Shown here one piece after another: positions 1-8,786 of a DNA stretch of 64,000 nucleotides (position 1 is its first letter; every line of letters starts with the position of its first letter). Under the pieces are notes generated by a model that did no database searches, was not told the DNA's origin, and saw only the letters and a list, made by a program, of their open reading frames with translations. The stretch covers positions 2,536,122-2,600,121 of the forward strand of contig NZ_FXBQ01000001.1 of NCBI RefSeq assembly GCF_900177545.1, given 5' to 3'. Origin of the DNA: Maritimibacter sp. HL-12. GTDB lineage: Bacteria; Pseudomonadota; Alphaproteobacteria; Rhodobacterales; Rhodobacteraceae. A program made the translations under genes and the position numbers.

Positions 1-48
1 GCCGGCAACAAGCAGAACAAGCCCGGCAATAATGAAGACGAAGGTCAT
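1..48 (-). CDS. N-terminal fragment of a membrane protein, possibly a Ca2+/Na+ antiporter (CaCA family)
   Basis: Only the first 16 codons lie in the window, reading MTFVFIIAGLVLLVAG toward the left edge. The start is supported by a GAGG ribosome-binding sequence 8 nt upstream of the ATG. The peptide is entirely hydrophobic and looks like the first membrane helix of a transporter. Calcium/sodium exchangers of the YrbG type often begin with a similar 'GLVLLxxGG' helix, but 16 residues cannot prove it. It lies downstream of ppk1 on the same strand; I would have expected ppx there and do not see it. Confidence 0.4.
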   Translation of the reverse strand, partial: MTFVFIIAGLVLLVAG

Positions 49-129
49 TGTCCAATCCTCTGGTGCGCCGATCCATCATCGTCGCGAGATTGGCAAATCG
101 GTGCAGGCACCGATGCTTTCAAGCCCCTG

Positions 130-2328
130 TCAATCGTGGCTGTGGGCCAGTTCCGGCACATCCGTAGCCCCCGCCGAACCGCGGCCCGAAAGCGAGGGAT
201 ATTCCATGAAGAAGCGGTGGCAGTTGAAGGGCGTGTCGTTGCCGGTGAGATCGGGGCGCTTGAACGAGCCATCGGGCTGCATCACCCAGCTTTGCGCCTC
301 GTCGTGCAGGTTCGCGGCCATGACCTGGCTCACGATCTGGGCCTTCACCGTGGCGTTCGTTACCTCTACCAGCGTTTCCACCCGGCGGTTGAGGTTGCGC
401 CCCATCCAGTCAGCCGACGAGATATAGACCTTCGCCTTCTTCGACGGCAGCCCGTGGCCGTTCCCGAAGCAGACGATCCGGCTGTGCTCGAGAAAACGTC
501 CGACGATCGACTTCACCCGGATGTTTTCCGAAAGCCCCTTGATCCCCGGTCTCAGCCCGCAAATGCCGCGCACCACGAGGCTGATCTTCACGCCCTTCTG
601 GCTCGCGGCATAGAGCGCGTCGATCACGTCGGGCTCGATCAGGCTGTTCATCTTCGCCCAGATTTCGGCCGGTTTGCCCTCTTCGGCATACTTGGCCTCC
701 TTCGCGATCTTTTCGATCAGTGTCGACTTCAACGTGAGCGGGCTGATCGCGAGCTTTTCGAGCTTGTCGGGCTGGGCGTAGCCGGAGAGGTAGTTGAACA
801 CCCGGGTGGCATCGCGCCCGAGCGCCGGGTCGCAGGTGAAAAGGCTGAGGTCGGTGTAGATCTTCGCGGTGATCGGGTGGTAGTTGCCGGTGCCGAAATG
901 GGTATAGGTCACGAGGTCATCGCCCTCGCGGCGCACCACCGTCGAGATCTTGGCGTGGGTCTTGTAGTTCATGAAGCCATAAACCACGTGCGCGCCGGCC
1001 CGCTCCAGCCGGCGCGACTGGCGGATATTCGCGGCCTCGTCGAAACGGGCCTTGAGTTCAACCAGCGCGGTGACGCTCTTGCCCGCCTCGGCGGCCTCGC
1101 AAAGCGCCGAGACGATGGAGGAATCCCGGCTGGTGCGATAGAGCGTCTGCTTGATCGCGACCACGTCGGGGTCCTGGGCCGCCTGGGCGAGAAAGCGGAC
1201 CACCAGATCGAAGGTCTCGTAAGGATGGTGCAGCAGCATGTCCTTCTGGCGGATCGCGGCGAACATGTCGCCGCCGTGATCCTCGATCCGCTCCGGCACC
1301 CGCGGCATGTAGGACGGCCAGAGCAGGTCGGGCCGCTCATCGAGCACCAGTTCGGCAAGATCGGCCATGCCGATCAGCCCCTCGACCTCGACAATCTCTT
1401 CTTCGGTGACGTGCAATTCGCGCGCGACAAGGGCGCGCAGGTCTTCGGGCGCGCCGGTGCTGATCTTCATCCGCACCACCTCGCCGCGCCGCCGACGCTT
1501 GAGCGCGGTCTCGAACTCGCGCACGAGGTCTTCAGCCTCGTCCTCGACCTCGAGATCGCTGTCGCGCAGCACCCGGAACGCGCAGTTTCCCTTCTCGACA
1601 TAGCCCGGAAACAGCGTGTCGAGGAACAGCAGCAGCAATTCCTCCAGCGGCAGGAACCGCGCCGCGCCCTCGGCCGCGGGAAGCCGCACGAAGCGATCGA
1701 CCTGGTGCGGCACCGGCAGGAGCGCCTGAAGCTTGCGCTTGTCGGATTTTCGTTCGAGTTGCAGCGCGAGCGCGAAGCCGGTGTTGGGGATGAAGGGAAA
1801 TGGGTGCGCCGGGTCGATCGCCAGCGGTGACAGCACCGGGAAGACACGCGCGAGGAAGACCTGTTCGAGATGGTCGCGATCCTCGGCCGACAGGGTCTCG
1901 CGGGTGCAGATCACGATGCCCTCGCGCTGCATCTCGCTCGAAAGCTGATCGAACACCACCTGCTGGTGCGCCATCAGCCGCCGCGCATCGGCGTTGATGA
2001 ACACAAGTTGCTCGGCTGGCGTGAGGCCATCCATCGAGGGGGTGGTATTGCCCTCCTTGGCCAGTTCGCGCAGACCGGCGACGCGCACGGTATAGAACTC
2101 GTCGAGGTTGGTTGCCGAGATCGAGACGAAGCGCAGCCGCTCAAGGAGAGGAACGCGCGGGTTCTCGGCCTCTTCCAGCACCCGCCAGTTGAACCCGAGC
2201 CAACTCAGTTCGCGGTTGAAGAACCGCTTCGGCCCGGCGATCTCCTCGGGGTCGAGGGCAACCGGGGCGGGGAAGTCGGTTTCGAGGTAATCGGCACTGA
2301 GCGGGGCAGGGGATGTGTCGAGGGTCAT
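130..2328 (-). CDS. ppk1: Polyphosphate kinase 1
   Basis: Cytosolic or membrane-associated enzyme that polymerises the gamma-phosphate of ATP into polyphosphate, reversibly. The 732 residues show the PPK1 layout: an N-terminal domain beginning [19 protein letters not shown] near residue 37, a head domain, and two phospholipase-D-like catalytic domains. The phospho-histidine candidate is His458 in the NYKTHAKIS motif, followed by His477 in THFGTGNYH; both correspond to the essential histidines of the E. coli enzyme. The C-terminal domain has LEHSRI and the [15 protein letters not shown] stretch. Length is normal for the family. It lies downstream of hdaA on the same strand with a 144 bp gap, so it may have its own promoter. 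The exopolyphosphatase gene that often follows is not visible before the window edge. Confidence 0.97.
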   Translation of the reverse strand: MTLDTSPAPLSADYLETDFPAPVALDPEEIAGPKRFFNRELSWLGFNWRVLEEAENPRVPLLERLRFVSISATNLDEFYTVRVAGLRELAKEGNTTPSMDGLTPAEQLVFINADARRLMAHQQVVFDQLSSEMQREGIVICTRETLSAEDRDHLEQVFLARVFPVLSPLAIDPAHPFPFIPNTGFALALQLERKSDKRKLQALLPVPHQVDRFVRLPAAEGAARFLPLEELLLLFLDTLFPGYVEKGNCAFRVLRDSDLEVEDEAEDLVREFETALKRRRRGEVVRMKISTGAPEDLRALVARELHVTEEEIVEVEGLIGMADLAELVLDERPDLLWPSYMPRVPERIEDHGGDMFAAIRQKDMLLHHPYETFDLVVRFLAQAAQDPDVVAIKQTLYRTSRDSSIVSALCEAAEAGKSVTALVELKARFDEAANIRQSRRLERAGAHVVYGFMNYKTHAKISTVVRREGDDLVTYTHFGTGNYHPITAKIYTDLSLFTCDPALGRDATRVFNYLSGYAQPDKLEKLAISPLTLKSTLIEKIAKEAKYAEEGKPAEIWAKMNSLIEPDVIDALYAASQKGVKISLVVRGICGLRPGIKGLSENIRVKSIVGRFLEHSRIVCFGNGHGLPSKKAKVYISSADWMGRNLNRRVETLVEVTNATVKAQIVSQVMAANLHDEAQSWVMQPDGSFKRPDLTGNDTPFNCHRFFMEYPSLSGRGSAGATDVPELAHSHD

Positions 2329-2472
2329 GGTTCCGTATCGCGTGTTTTCGTAACGGTCAGGTGACGTTATGCGCCTTCACGGGGCGGAAATCCAGCGCGA
2401 CCGGTCGGCAAAGTGTCGGCTTTGCGTCGGCGCGCGTGCCGGTATCGGGCGCACCTCGCCCGGCCCGCGCGG

Positions 2473-3153
2473 TCAGAACAACGCGTCCTGGGCCTCGATG
2501 ATCTGGCGGGCGAGATCGCGGCTCACCGGCTTGCCCTCGGCCAGCGCCTTCTCGTCGAGCGCGGCGACGATCGCGCGCAGGGCGGCGAAGGAGCGGTCGA
2601 TCCGGGGCAGGATGTAGCGGATCAGGGTTTCCGGCGGGTCGATCTGGCGGTCGGTGAAAAGCTTCACCAGCACCGCGGCCAGCAACGCCTCGTCAGGCGG
2701 CTCGATGGCCACGACCGGCGTGCCCTCCATCCGGCTTGCAAGGTCCGGCAGGCCGAGGCCCCAGCGGCTCGGCGCGGTGGCGGCGGTGACGAGCAGGTGA
2801 CCGCCTTCCGCCAGCACGATGTTGTGAAGATGAAAGGCGACGGCTTCGGCGGTGCGATCGCCGGCCAGCATCTCGGCGTCTTCGAGCACCACGTTGCGCC
2901 CGGCCAGTGCCGCCGGATCGGCCGTGGCGAGGGCGTCCGCCGCCAGCACGTCTGCCCCGGCCTCCTCGGCCCAGAGCCCGGCGAGGTGGCTCTTGCCGGC
3001 ACCGGCCGGGCCGATGAGCACGAGCTTGCGGCCCGGCCATCCGCGCCAGCCGTCGATCGCGCTGAGGGCCGCGGCATTGGCCTCGGAGACGAAGAAATCA
3101 CGACGCCCGCGAGCCTCGCGCTGAGGAAGGTCGAAAGCGAGTTGGCGGGCCAT
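2473..3153 (-). CDS. hdaA: DnaA regulatory inactivator-like protein (HdaA)
   Basis: A DnaA-like AAA+ protein of 226 residues that in alphaproteobacteria helps convert ATP-DnaA to ADP-DnaA at the replisome and so limits re-initiation. The N-terminus carries the clamp-binding sequence QLAFDLP at residues 4-10. The Walker A motif GPAGAGKSH is at residues 48-56, and the arginine-rich AAA+ lid follows near the C-terminus. I chose the ATG at 3153 because the clamp-binding motif sits directly after it, although the frame stays open upstream through the AI-2E gene. The start lies 2 nt from the stop of the upstream permease gene, so the two are probably translated from one mRNA. This pairing with an AI-2E family permease and ppk1 is common in Rhodobacterales. 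Confidence 0.9.
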   Translation of the reverse strand: MARQLAFDLPQREARGRRDFFVSEANAAALSAIDGWRGWPGRKLVLIGPAGAGKSHLAGLWAEEAGADVLAADALATADPAALAGRNVVLEDAEMLAGDRTAEAVAFHLHNIVLAEGGHLLVTAATAPSRWGLGLPDLASRMEGTPVVAIEPPDEALLAAVLVKLFTDRQIDPPETLIRYILPRIDRSFAALRAIVAALDEKALAEGKPVSRDLARQIIEAQDALF

Positions 3154-3155
3154 GG

Positions 3156-4259
3156 TCAGGCGTCGTCCGCCGGCGTGTCGTCGTCCGGTCCGATCGTGAG
3201 CGAATTGTCCGACAGGCCCTTGTAGAGCCGGCCCTCCTTGTAGCGTTCGGCAAGGAAACGCACGATCACCCCCAGCGCGGCGGCCACCGGCACCGCCACC
3301 AGCATCCCGACGAAGCCGAAGAGCGAGCCGAAGGCGGCGAGCGCGAAGATCAGCCAGACCGGGTGCAGCCCGACCGAGGAGCCGACGAGATTGGGCGACA
3401 GGATGTTGCCCTCGAAGAACTGGCCCGCCATGAAGATGGCGACGACGCCGCCGATCATCCACCATTCGCCCCAGAACTGGAACAGCGCGAGCCCGATCGC
3501 GAGCACGCCGCCGACCAGCGCGCCGACGTAGGGAATGAAGCTGATGATCCCGGCGACGAAGCCGATCACCACGCCGAAATCGAGCCCGATCAGCATCAGC
3601 GCGATGGCGTAATAGGTGCCGAGGATCAGCCCGACGGTAACCTGGCCCCGGATGAAGCTCGCAAGAGTTTCGTCGATCTGCTTGGCAAGACGGCGGATCA
3701 CCGGGGCGTGGTCACGCGGCAAAAGGTCGTCGATGGCGGCGGTCATGCGGTCCCAGTCGAGCAGCAGGTAGAAGGCGACGACGGGCACGATCACGATCAG
3801 GAGCACCACGCTGAGCACGTTGCGCGCCGAGGAAACCACTGCGTCGATCAATTCGCCGCCGCGTTCCTTGATGGTCTCGCCGAGGGTGTCGAGCGACTGG
3901 CGCAGGATCGAGCCTTCATCCATCGACGAGGGGAATCGCTCGGTCAGGAAAGCCTGCATGTCTCGCGCGACAGAGGGGGCGACATTGACCAGCGCGACCG
4001 ACTGGTTCACCAGCGTCGGCACCACCAGCAGGGCGGCGGCGGCAAACACGAGCACCGCGATGAGGGTGATCACCACGGTCGCGAGGATCCGGTTCAGCCC
4101 GAGCCGTTCCAGCCGGTCCGCCACCGGGTCGAGAAAATAGGCCACCGCGCCGCCAAGAACGAATGGCAGCAGAACGTCGCCGAGAAACCAGAGCACGGCG
4201 AGAAACAGGGCGGCGGCGAGGCCCCAGTATTTCATCTGTGTCCCAACCGGCAGAGCCAT
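3156..4259 (-). CDS. AI-2E family transporter (PerM/YdiK type permease)
   Basis: Integral membrane protein of 367 residues with about eight hydrophobic helices. The central stretch with LPRDHAPVIRRL and FIRGQ, and the C-terminal motif IGFVAGIISFIPYVGALVGG, are hallmarks of the AI-2E/PerM family. The family name comes from a reported autoinducer-2 exporter, but most members have no proven substrate and I do not assign one here. It is first in an apparent operon with hdaA (2 nt gap) and ppk1. The ATG at 4259 is taken as start; an alternative Met lies eight codons inside (MKYWG). Confidence 0.88.
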   Translation of the reverse strand: MALPVGTQMKYWGLAAALFLAVLWFLGDVLLPFVLGGAVAYFLDPVADRLERLGLNRILATVVITLIAVLVFAAAALLVVPTLVNQSVALVNVAPSVARDMQAFLTERFPSSMDEGSILRQSLDTLGETIKERGGELIDAVVSSARNVLSVVLLIVIVPVVAFYLLLDWDRMTAAIDDLLPRDHAPVIRRLAKQIDETLASFIRGQVTVGLILGTYYAIALMLIGLDFGVVIGFVAGIISFIPYVGALVGGVLAIGLALFQFWGEWWMIGGVVAIFMAGQFFEGNILSPNLVGSSVGLHPVWLIFALAAFGSLFGFVGMLVAVPVAAALGVIVRFLAERYKEGRLYKGLSDNSLTIGPDDDTPADDA

Positions 4260-4318
4260 GCGATCCCTCGTGAACCTCTGCCCCCGTCATCGCCTTTTTG
4301 AACCGGGTGCGCAAGGCT

Positions 4319-5239
4319 TCAGCGCGTCGGGAGGCCAAGGCCGCGGGCAAGGGCGGCCGTCATCCGGGCGAGGTAATCGCGGGTGACGGGCGCGCTGGGG
4401 GCGGCTGTCGTGAAACCGTGAAACCCGCCCGCCACAACGAAAAGTTCGGCTTCCACCCCGGTCACTTTCATGCGTCTGGCAAAGGCCACGGTCTCGTCAT
4501 GGAACAGATCGGCGGTGCCCACCCCGAGCCAGGTCGCAGGCAGGTTGCTCAACGCGCTGGTGCTGGCGCGGGCCGCCGAGGCCGTGGCCGGGACCGGTCC
4601 GCAGAGCCCGTCGAGATAGGCCGACCAGCCAAACCGATTGGCGGCTGCGCTCCACATCCGAAGACTTGCCGGGTCGGGGTCAGGGCGGGACCGCGTGGCC
4701 TCGTCGAGCATCGGCTCGTGCAGCAGCAGGAAGGCAGGCTTCGGTCCATCGCCAGTGGCGGCACGCAATGCAAGGCATGCGGCAAGCCCACCGCCCGCGC
4801 TGTCTCCGCCAAGGGCGATGCGGGTTGCATCGACGTCCGGCCGGCGCGCAAGCCAGTCCAGCGCCGCGGCGAGGTCATCCAGTGCGGCAGGATAGCGGTC
4901 ATCCGGCGCCAGCCGATAGGCAGGCGCGGCCACGATGATGCCAAGCTCCTTGGCGAAGCCGGCGCAGCGCCTTTCCTCGAAGCGCGGGTCGCCGATCACC
5001 AACCCGCCGCCATGGATCCACAACAGCGCCGGCGTTGGCACCGAGACCGGGTTTGCCGGACGATGCAACTGAAGGCGCCGGCCGTTTTCCAGGTGCAGGG
5101 TGTCCGAAGTACGTGGCAGGAGCGGCGCCACGAGGCGGAACAGCAGGCGCACAAGGCGGAAGCTGCGCGGTGACACGACAGAGCGTGGCAAGAAGCGCGC
5201 GATCCGCAGGTCGGGATGAAAGGCTGTGCCCTTGGTCAT
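4319..5239 (-). CDS. Alpha/beta hydrolase, HSL-type acetyl esterase/lipase
   Basis: A 306-residue carboxylesterase of the hormone-sensitive-lipase family. The oxyanion-hole motif is in LLWIHGGGLVIGDPR, the nucleophile serine is in GGDSAGGGLA, and the catalytic His is in GGFHGF near the C-terminus, with an Asp in VGTADLFHDE upstream. No signal peptide is seen, so it is probably cytosolic. The frame extends to 5320, but I start at 5239 (MTKGTAFHPDL) because the longer version would run through the terminator hairpin of the neighbouring fasciclin gene. The substrate cannot be told from sequence; short-chain acyl esters are usual for the family. Confidence 0.87.
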   Translation of the reverse strand: MTKGTAFHPDLRIARFLPRSVVSPRSFRLVRLLFRLVAPLLPRTSDTLHLENGRRLQLHRPANPVSVPTPALLWIHGGGLVIGDPRFEERRCAGFAKELGIIVAAPAYRLAPDDRYPAALDDLAAALDWLARRPDVDATRIALGGDSAGGGLAACLALRAATGDGPKPAFLLLHEPMLDEATRSRPDPDPASLRMWSAAANRFGWSAYLDGLCGPVPATASAARASTSALSNLPATWLGVGTADLFHDETVAFARRMKVTGVEAELFVVAGGFHGFTTAAPSAPVTRDYLARMTAALARGLGLPTR

Positions 5240-5278
5240 GTCACGGCCAGAATGGGGCAAGCGCCCAGGCAGGCAAAC

Positions 5279-5318
5279 AAAAAAAAGGGCGCGGACCCTG
5301 AGGAGATGGTCCGCGCCC
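5279..5318 (-). terminator. Rho-independent terminator of the fasciclin genes
   Basis: A perfect 11 bp stem, GGGCGCGGACC at 5287-5297 paired with 5308-5318, with a 10 nt loop. On the minus strand it is followed at once by an eight-T run (5286-5279). It lies just beyond the stop of the fasciclin gene at 5358 and before the start of the esterase gene, so it separates the two units. Confidence 0.9.
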
Positions 5319-5357
5319 ATGGTCGGGCGGCTGGAAGGGGAAGGCCGCCCGGAACCG

Positions 5358-5876
5358 TCAGTGGCAGGCCGGCCGGTCGCCCGGCAGCAGAACCTTGTCG
5401 ATCACGTGGATCACGCCGTTGTCGGCCATGATGTCGGCGATCACGACTTTGGCGCTTTCACCCGATCCATCGGCGATCGACACGCCCGACGCATCCTTGG
5501 TGATGCAGAGGCGGTGCGAGGTGAGGACTGGCTTGAAGTAATTCGAGCCCTGCGGGATCATCCCGGCGGTGAGCTTGCGATCATCGACGTGGTAGAGCAG
5601 CACGTTGGTAAGCTGGCCCTTGTTCTCGGGCTTGAGCAAGGTCTCGACGGTGCCGGCCGGCAGCGCGGCGAAGGCGTCATTCACCGGCGCGTAGACGGTG
5701 AACGGGCCCGGGCCGGACAGGGTTTCGGCAAGCCCGGCGGCGGTCACGGCGGCGACGAGGGTGGAAAATCGCTCGTCGGCGGCGGCGATCTCGACGATCG
5801 TGTCGGCTTTCGCGACCGAGGCGGTCGCAGCGGTGAACGCCAGTGCGGCGACCGCAGTCTTGAAGATGGATTTCAT
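5358..5876 (-). CDS. Secreted fasciclin (FAS1) domain protein, copy 1
   Basis: A 172-residue exported protein: a signal peptide (residues 1-24, cleavage after the AKA motif) followed by one FAS1 domain. FAS1 hallmarks are the H1 region with GPFTVYAPVNDAFAALP and the H2 region with [13 protein letters not shown] at the C-terminus. Such proteins are periplasmic or surface proteins linked to adhesion; no enzymatic function is established. A paralogue lies 114 bp upstream on the same strand, so this looks like a tandem duplication. Compared with copy 2 the central segment is more divergent (YFKPVLTSHRLCITKD), and it carries a Cys pair (CITKD and the final PACH) that could form a disulfide. Confidence 0.92.
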   Translation of the reverse strand: MKSIFKTAVAALAFTAATASVAKADTIVEIAAADERFSTLVAAVTAAGLAETLSGPGPFTVYAPVNDAFAALPAGTVETLLKPENKGQLTNVLLYHVDDRKLTAGMIPQGSNYFKPVLTSHRLCITKDASGVSIADGSGESAKVVIADIMADNGVIHVIDKVLLPGDRPACH

Positions 5877-5990
5877 CGGTTTCTCCCTGGAAATCGGCTG
5901 CGCAGTCGCTGCGAGCCCGTTGAGGCGACCGGGGCGCGGGTTCCGCCCCGGTCATGGCGCGGCGAGCGGATGCCGCGCCGCAGGCAAGGC

Positions 5991-6515
5991 TCAGCAGTCG
6001 ACGTCGTTGCCCGGCAGGATCACCTTGTCGATCACGTGGATCACGCCGTTGGAAGCTTCGATATCGGCAATCACCACGTTGGCCATGGTGCCCGAACCGT
6101 CGTCGAGCATCACGCCGCCATCGAGGGTGACGCAGACGTTGGCGCCGTCGAGCGCGGTGGGAACCGCCGAGGTGCCGACCGCGATGTCGCCCGACATCAC
6201 CTTGCCCGAGACCACGTGGTAGAGCAGCACGTTGGTCAGATCGCCCTTGGCTTCGGGCTGCAGCAGGCCCTCGACGGTGCCCTCGGGCAGCGCCGCGAAA
6301 GCGTCATCGGTCGGGGCGAACACGGTGAACGGGCCTTCGCCCGACAGCGTCTCGACGAGGTCGGCGGCGGTCACGGCCGCGACGAGGGTGGTGAAGCGGT
6401 CGTCACCGGCGGCGATATCGACGATGGTGCCCATCTCGCCGTGGTTGTCGGCGAGCGCGGCCGAACCGGCGAAGGCGATGGCGGTGGCGGCGAGGGTGGA
6501 CTTGACGTTGAACAT
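5991..6515 (-). CDS. Secreted fasciclin (FAS1) domain protein, copy 2
   Basis: A 174-residue protein with a signal peptide (cleavage near the first ALA, about residue 22) and a single FAS1 domain with [19 protein letters not shown] and [16 protein letters not shown]. It shares the overall layout, the internal YHV segment and the C-terminal cysteine with the copy downstream. A GGAGG ribosome-binding site precedes the start at 6515. The gene is divergent from proS. The role is unknown; the domain suggests an extracytoplasmic adhesion or matrix protein. Confidence 0.93.
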   Translation of the reverse strand: MFNVKSTLAATAIAFAGSAALADNHGEMGTIVDIAAGDDRFTTLVAAVTAADLVETLSGEGPFTVFAPTDDAFAALPEGTVEGLLQPEAKGDLTNVLLYHVVSGKVMSGDIAVGTSAVPTALDGANVCVTLDGGVMLDDGSGTMANVVIADIEASNGVIHVIDKVILPGNDVDC

Positions 6516-6714
6516 CTGTATTCCTCCTGAAGGTTTGTTGGACAGATGCGAGACCTACGCGGCGGGGTCGCAGGCAGGATCACCGCTCTCACGACAGCGT
6601 GACACACCGTGATTGACCGGGTATCGCCGGCAGGCCTGGTCGCCGCCCTTGCCCGACCGCCTGCGCCCGGCTAAGGATGCCCGCGATGTGAAACCCCAGC
6701 CAGGTGAGGCCCCC

Positions 6715-8055
6715 ATGCGTCTGTCGCGCTACTTTCTGCCGGTTCTGAAGGAAACGCCTGCCGAGGCGCAGATCGCCTCGCATCGGCTGATGCTGCGGGC
6801 AGGGATGATCAAGCAGCAGACGGCGGGGATCTATTCCTGGCTGCCGATGGGCTTCAAGGTGCTGCGCAAAATCGAGAACATCGTGCACGAGGAGCAGATC
6901 CGCGCGGGCCATATCCCGATGCTGATGCCGACGCTGCAACCGGCCGACCTCTGGCGCGAATCCGGCCGTTACGACGATTACGGCGAGGAAATGCTGCGCA
7001 TCCGCGACCGCCACGGGCGCGACATGCTCTACGGGCCCACCAACGAGGAGATGATCACCGACATCTTCCGCGCGCACGTGGGCAGCTACAAGGATCTGCC
7101 GCTGACGCTCTATCACATCCAGTGGAAATTTCGCGACGAGATCCGCCCGCGATTCGGTGTGATGCGGGGCCGCGAATTCTTCATGAAGGACGGCTACAAC
7201 TTCGATCTCGACTATGACAGCGCGATGCACGCCTACAACCGCCACATGGTGAGCTACCTGCGCACCTATGAGCGGATGGGGCTTCAGGCGATCCCGATGC
7301 GGGCCGATAGCGGGCCGATCGGCGGCGACGACACCCACGAGTTCCTGGTGCTGGCCGAGACCGGCGAGTCGGAAGTGTTCTACGACAGCGCGATCACCGA
7401 TCTGCGGCTTGGGAGCCGCGAGATCGACTATGACAACTGGGACGAGGTCGCCGCGATCTGCAAGGAATGGACGACGCCCTACGCCCGGACCGACGAAACC
7501 CACGATGCGGCGCTGTTCGAGGCGATCCCCGACGACCGGCGCAAGACCTCGCGCGGCATCGAGGTGGGGCAGATCTTCTACTTCGGCACCAAGTATTCCG
7601 AGCCGATGGGGGCGACGGTGCAGGACAGCGAGGGCAACAAGGTCGCCGTTCACATGGGCAGCCACGGCATCGGCGTGTCGCGCCTGGTGGGCGCGATCAT
7701 CGAGGCCAACCACGACGAAAAAGGTATCATCTGGCCCGAGGGGGTGACGCCGTTCCATGTCGGTATCGTCAACCTCAAGCAGGGCGACGCCGAGGCCGAC
7801 GCGGCTTGCGAAGGCCTCTACGCCGCCCTCACCGCGGCCGGGCTGGAACCGCTCTATGACGACCGCGAGGAGCGCGCGGGGGCGAAATTCGCCACCATGG
7901 ACCTGATCGGCGTGCCCTGGCGGATCACCGTCGGCCCGCGCGGGCTGAAGGCGGGCGTGGTGGAACTGACCTCGCGGCGCAGCGGCGAAAGCGAGGAACT
8001 GGCACCGGACCTCGCGGTGGCGCGTCTGAAAGAGATCTACGCGGGCCATCTGTGA
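6715..8055 (+). CDS. proS: Prolyl-tRNA synthetase, short alphaproteobacterial form
   Basis: Class II aminoacyl-tRNA synthetase of 446 residues that charges tRNA-Pro. The N-terminus [19 protein letters not shown] and the motif 2 region ([14 protein letters not shown] to [20 protein letters not shown]) are diagnostic. Motif 3 lies in [17 protein letters not shown], and the anticodon-binding domain forms the last 100 residues. The insertion/editing domain found in the 570-residue E. coli enzyme is absent, as usual in alphaproteobacteria. The frame is open upstream to 6613, but the ATG at 6715 matches the conserved N-terminus. Confidence 0.97.
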   Translation: MRLSRYFLPVLKETPAEAQIASHRLMLRAGMIKQQTAGIYSWLPMGFKVLRKIENIVHEEQIRAGHIPMLMPTLQPADLWRESGRYDDYGEEMLRIRDRHGRDMLYGPTNEEMITDIFRAHVGSYKDLPLTLYHIQWKFRDEIRPRFGVMRGREFFMKDGYNFDLDYDSAMHAYNRHMVSYLRTYERMGLQAIPMRADSGPIGGDDTHEFLVLAETGESEVFYDSAITDLRLGSREIDYDNWDEVAAICKEWTTPYARTDETHDAALFEAIPDDRRKTSRGIEVGQIFYFGTKYSEPMGATVQDSEGNKVAVHMGSHGIGVSRLVGAIIEANHDEKGIIWPEGVTPFHVGIVNLKQGDAEADAACEGLYAALTAAGLEPLYDDREERAGAKFATMDLIGVPWRITVGPRGLKAGVVELTSRRSGESEELAPDLAVARLKEIYAGHL

Positions 8056-8168
8056 GCCTTTGACGGCGCAGGCCTCGGCGAACCCCTGCCCGGCGTCCGC
8101 CGCCGCGCTTGACCGGCGCGGTTCGGACCCGCAATGTAAAGAAAAAGTCAGGGCGAAAAGGGCAGTCC

Positions 8169-8651
8169 ATGCGCATTCTGGCATTGGCGGGGGGCATTGC
8201 GGGCGCCGTGGCGCTATCGCAATTCCCGGCGTTCTCGCAGCAATATGTCCAGCGCCTCTCCGGCGCGGTGGACGAGTTGCGCGCGGTCACCATCGCTTTC
8301 GACACCACAGCGCGGGTGGCGGGGCTGAGCCGCGAGGAGGCGCTTGACGTCATGGGTGGTTCCGAGTTCCAGAACCGGTTGCGTGACGACATGCGCACGC
8401 GGATCTACCGCTACGAGCGGCTCAACGCCGATTACCAGGCGCTGGCCGCTGCTGCCCCCCTCGAACGCCTCAGCCGCGCCTGGCGCTTCCGCGACGCCGA
8501 CCTTGCGCGCCGGACATGGGACGATTTCGAGCCTGCGGTGCCGGTGACCAGCGAAGGGGCGATCCTGGCGGGGATCGGTTTTGCCGGGGGCTGGGGATTT
8601 GTCAGCCTGATCCTCGGCCTTGCGCTCAAACCAATTCGTCGCCGGGCGTAG
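8169..8651 (+). CDS. DUF2937 family membrane protein
   Basis: A 160-residue protein starting MRILALAGGIAGAVALSQF, a hydrophobic segment typical of DUF2937 proteins, followed by a soluble helical region rich in Arg and Tyr (residues 30-125). A second hydrophobic segment (ILAGIGFAGGWGFVSLILG) near the C-terminus is followed by a basic tail KPIRRRA. The topology suggests both ends are anchored in the inner membrane with a periplasmic loop. Function is unknown. It follows proS on the same strand with a 113 bp gap. The ATG at 8169 is chosen over an upstream in-frame start because the hydrophobic segment begins there. Confidence 0.85.
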   Translation: MRILALAGGIAGAVALSQFPAFSQQYVQRLSGAVDELRAVTIAFDTTARVAGLSREEALDVMGGSEFQNRLRDDMRTRIYRYERLNADYQALAAAAPLERLSRAWRFRDADLARRTWDDFEPAVPVTSEGAILAGIGFAGGWGFVSLILGLALKPIRRRA

Positions 8652-8722
8652 CCGCTGCCGGGACAGGCGCTGCCCGGATCAAGGCACCGGAATGGTGCGC
8701 CTTCGGCGCGCTCCTTTGTCTC

Positions 8723-8746
8723 GGCCCCGTCCTTGCGGACGGGGCC
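8723..8746. terminator. Hairpin between convergent genes (probable bidirectional terminator)
   Basis: A perfect 10 bp stem, GGCCCCGTCC at 8723-8732 paired with 8737-8746, with a TTGC loop. It sits between the ends of the DUF2937 gene and valS, which converge. There is no clear T-run on either side, so it is a structural terminator candidate rather than a textbook one. Confidence 0.5.
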
Positions 8747-8786
8747 TCGGGGGGCCTCCGGCGGGAGTATTTGCCCCAGGAAAAGG

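Noticed and set aside
136-1830. Long open frame on the plus strand opposite ppk1
   Set aside because: It is antisense to a clear ppk1 and has only the composition expected of a shadow frame in GC-rich DNA; similar long antisense frames opposite valS and the double MrpD gene were rejected for the same reason.
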